Shown here one piece after another: positions 43,192 to 43,240 of a stretch of DNA of 43,240 nt. The translations under genes and the position numbers were made by a program. The notes under the pieces were generated by a model, which was not told the origin of the DNA, made no database searches, and was given only the letters and a program-made list of their open reading frames with translations. The DNA is from an uncultured Collinsella sp. GTDB taxonomy: Bacteria; Actinomycetota; Coriobacteriia; Coriobacteriales; Coriobacteriaceae. Position 1 is the stretch's first letter; every line of letters begins with the position of its first letter. The DNA lies in assembly GCA_900542125.1 (NCBI GenBank), contig UQMO01000015.1, positions 1 to 43,240 of the forward strand, read 5' to 3'.

Positions 43192-43240
43192 CTGTCTCTT
43201 ATACACATCTCCGAGCCCACGAGACGCTCATGAATCTCGT
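43192..43240 (+). other. Illumina Nextera adapter contamination
   Basis: The 19-bp Tn5 mosaic end CTGTCTCTTATACACATCT (43192-43210) is followed by CCGAGCCCACGAGAC (43211-43225), an 8-base index GCTCATGA (43226-43233) and ATCTCGT, the beginning of the P7 sequence. This is read-through library adapter, not genomic DNA and not a biological Tn5 end. The index agrees with Nextera XT N714 as I remember it. Confidence 0.99.

Noticed and set aside
43192..43210. Tn5 mosaic end as a real transposon end
   Set aside because: It is followed by index and P7 bases, which only occur in sequencing libraries.
43002..43220. 72-codon minus-strand frame at the contig end
   Set aside because: Its first ten residues are translated adapter and the rest is antisense to the phosphoesterase.

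Overview
The window looks like a contig end from a high-GC, strictly anaerobic actinobacterium of the class Coriobacteriia, most likely Collinsella or a close relative. The evidence is the actinobacterial fhaA-fhaB-pstP-rodA-pbpA-pknB cell-wall signalling cluster (here with rodA and pbpA fused), a single-chain pyruvate:ferredoxin oxidoreductase, a mannose-family PTS with a DUF956 gene, and strongly GC-rich third codon positions. The species is inferred from gene content, not from a database match. The last 49 bases are not genomic: they are Illumina Nextera read-through adapter.

Layout. 1-3450: mannose-type PTS operon (EIIAB, EIIC, EIID) and a DUF956 gene. 3688-3763: tRNA-Arg(CCT). 3831-14838, minus strand: a YcxB-like membrane protein, then a tightly packed operon with a polytopic non-RD Ser/Thr kinase, FhaA, FhaB, PP2C phosphatase, a RodA-PbpA fusion and the PASTA kinase PknB. 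14954-19195: dnaX, ybaB and recR, with an opposing small membrane-protein gene inserted between dnaX and ybaB. 19441-23129: a coupled three-gene set of exported helical protein, polytopic Ser/Thr kinase and FHA protein, which I consider the best candidate for an undescribed system. 23598-27137: nifJ. 27138-27554: repeat-rich DNA. 27555-34603: DUF3830 protein and an unknown partner, carbamate kinase, C39-like membrane peptidase, APC transporter and amidohydrolase. 34722-42766: two LytS/LytTR two-component systems flanking a zinc phospholipase-like protein, an UMF1-type MFS transporter and a glycosyltransferase; the second system is translationally coupled to the glycosyltransferase. 42861-43191: truncated YfcE-type phosphoesterase.

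How the genes work together. The minus-strand cluster has the parts for reversible Ser/Thr phosphorylation controlling peptidoglycan synthesis: kinases, one phosphatase, FHA readers and the polymerase/transpeptidase they are expected to govern. A second kinase-FHA set lies nearby without its own phosphatase, so cross-talk through the PP2C is plausible. The PTS, PFOR, carbamate kinase, amidohydrolase and transporters fit a gut anaerobe that ferments sugars and amino-acid or ureido compounds.

Regulation seen in the DNA: several genes follow a TACACT/TATGAT-like -10 (often preceded by GGG or TGN), then a hairpin with a T run inside the 5' leader, then the ribosome binding site. This recurs before the DUF956 gene, the kinase-FHA triad and both LytS operons. 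Intergenic DNA also carries long inverted repeats, several with a GGGGAC core, resembling REP elements. No insertion sequence, prophage or CRISPR array was seen.
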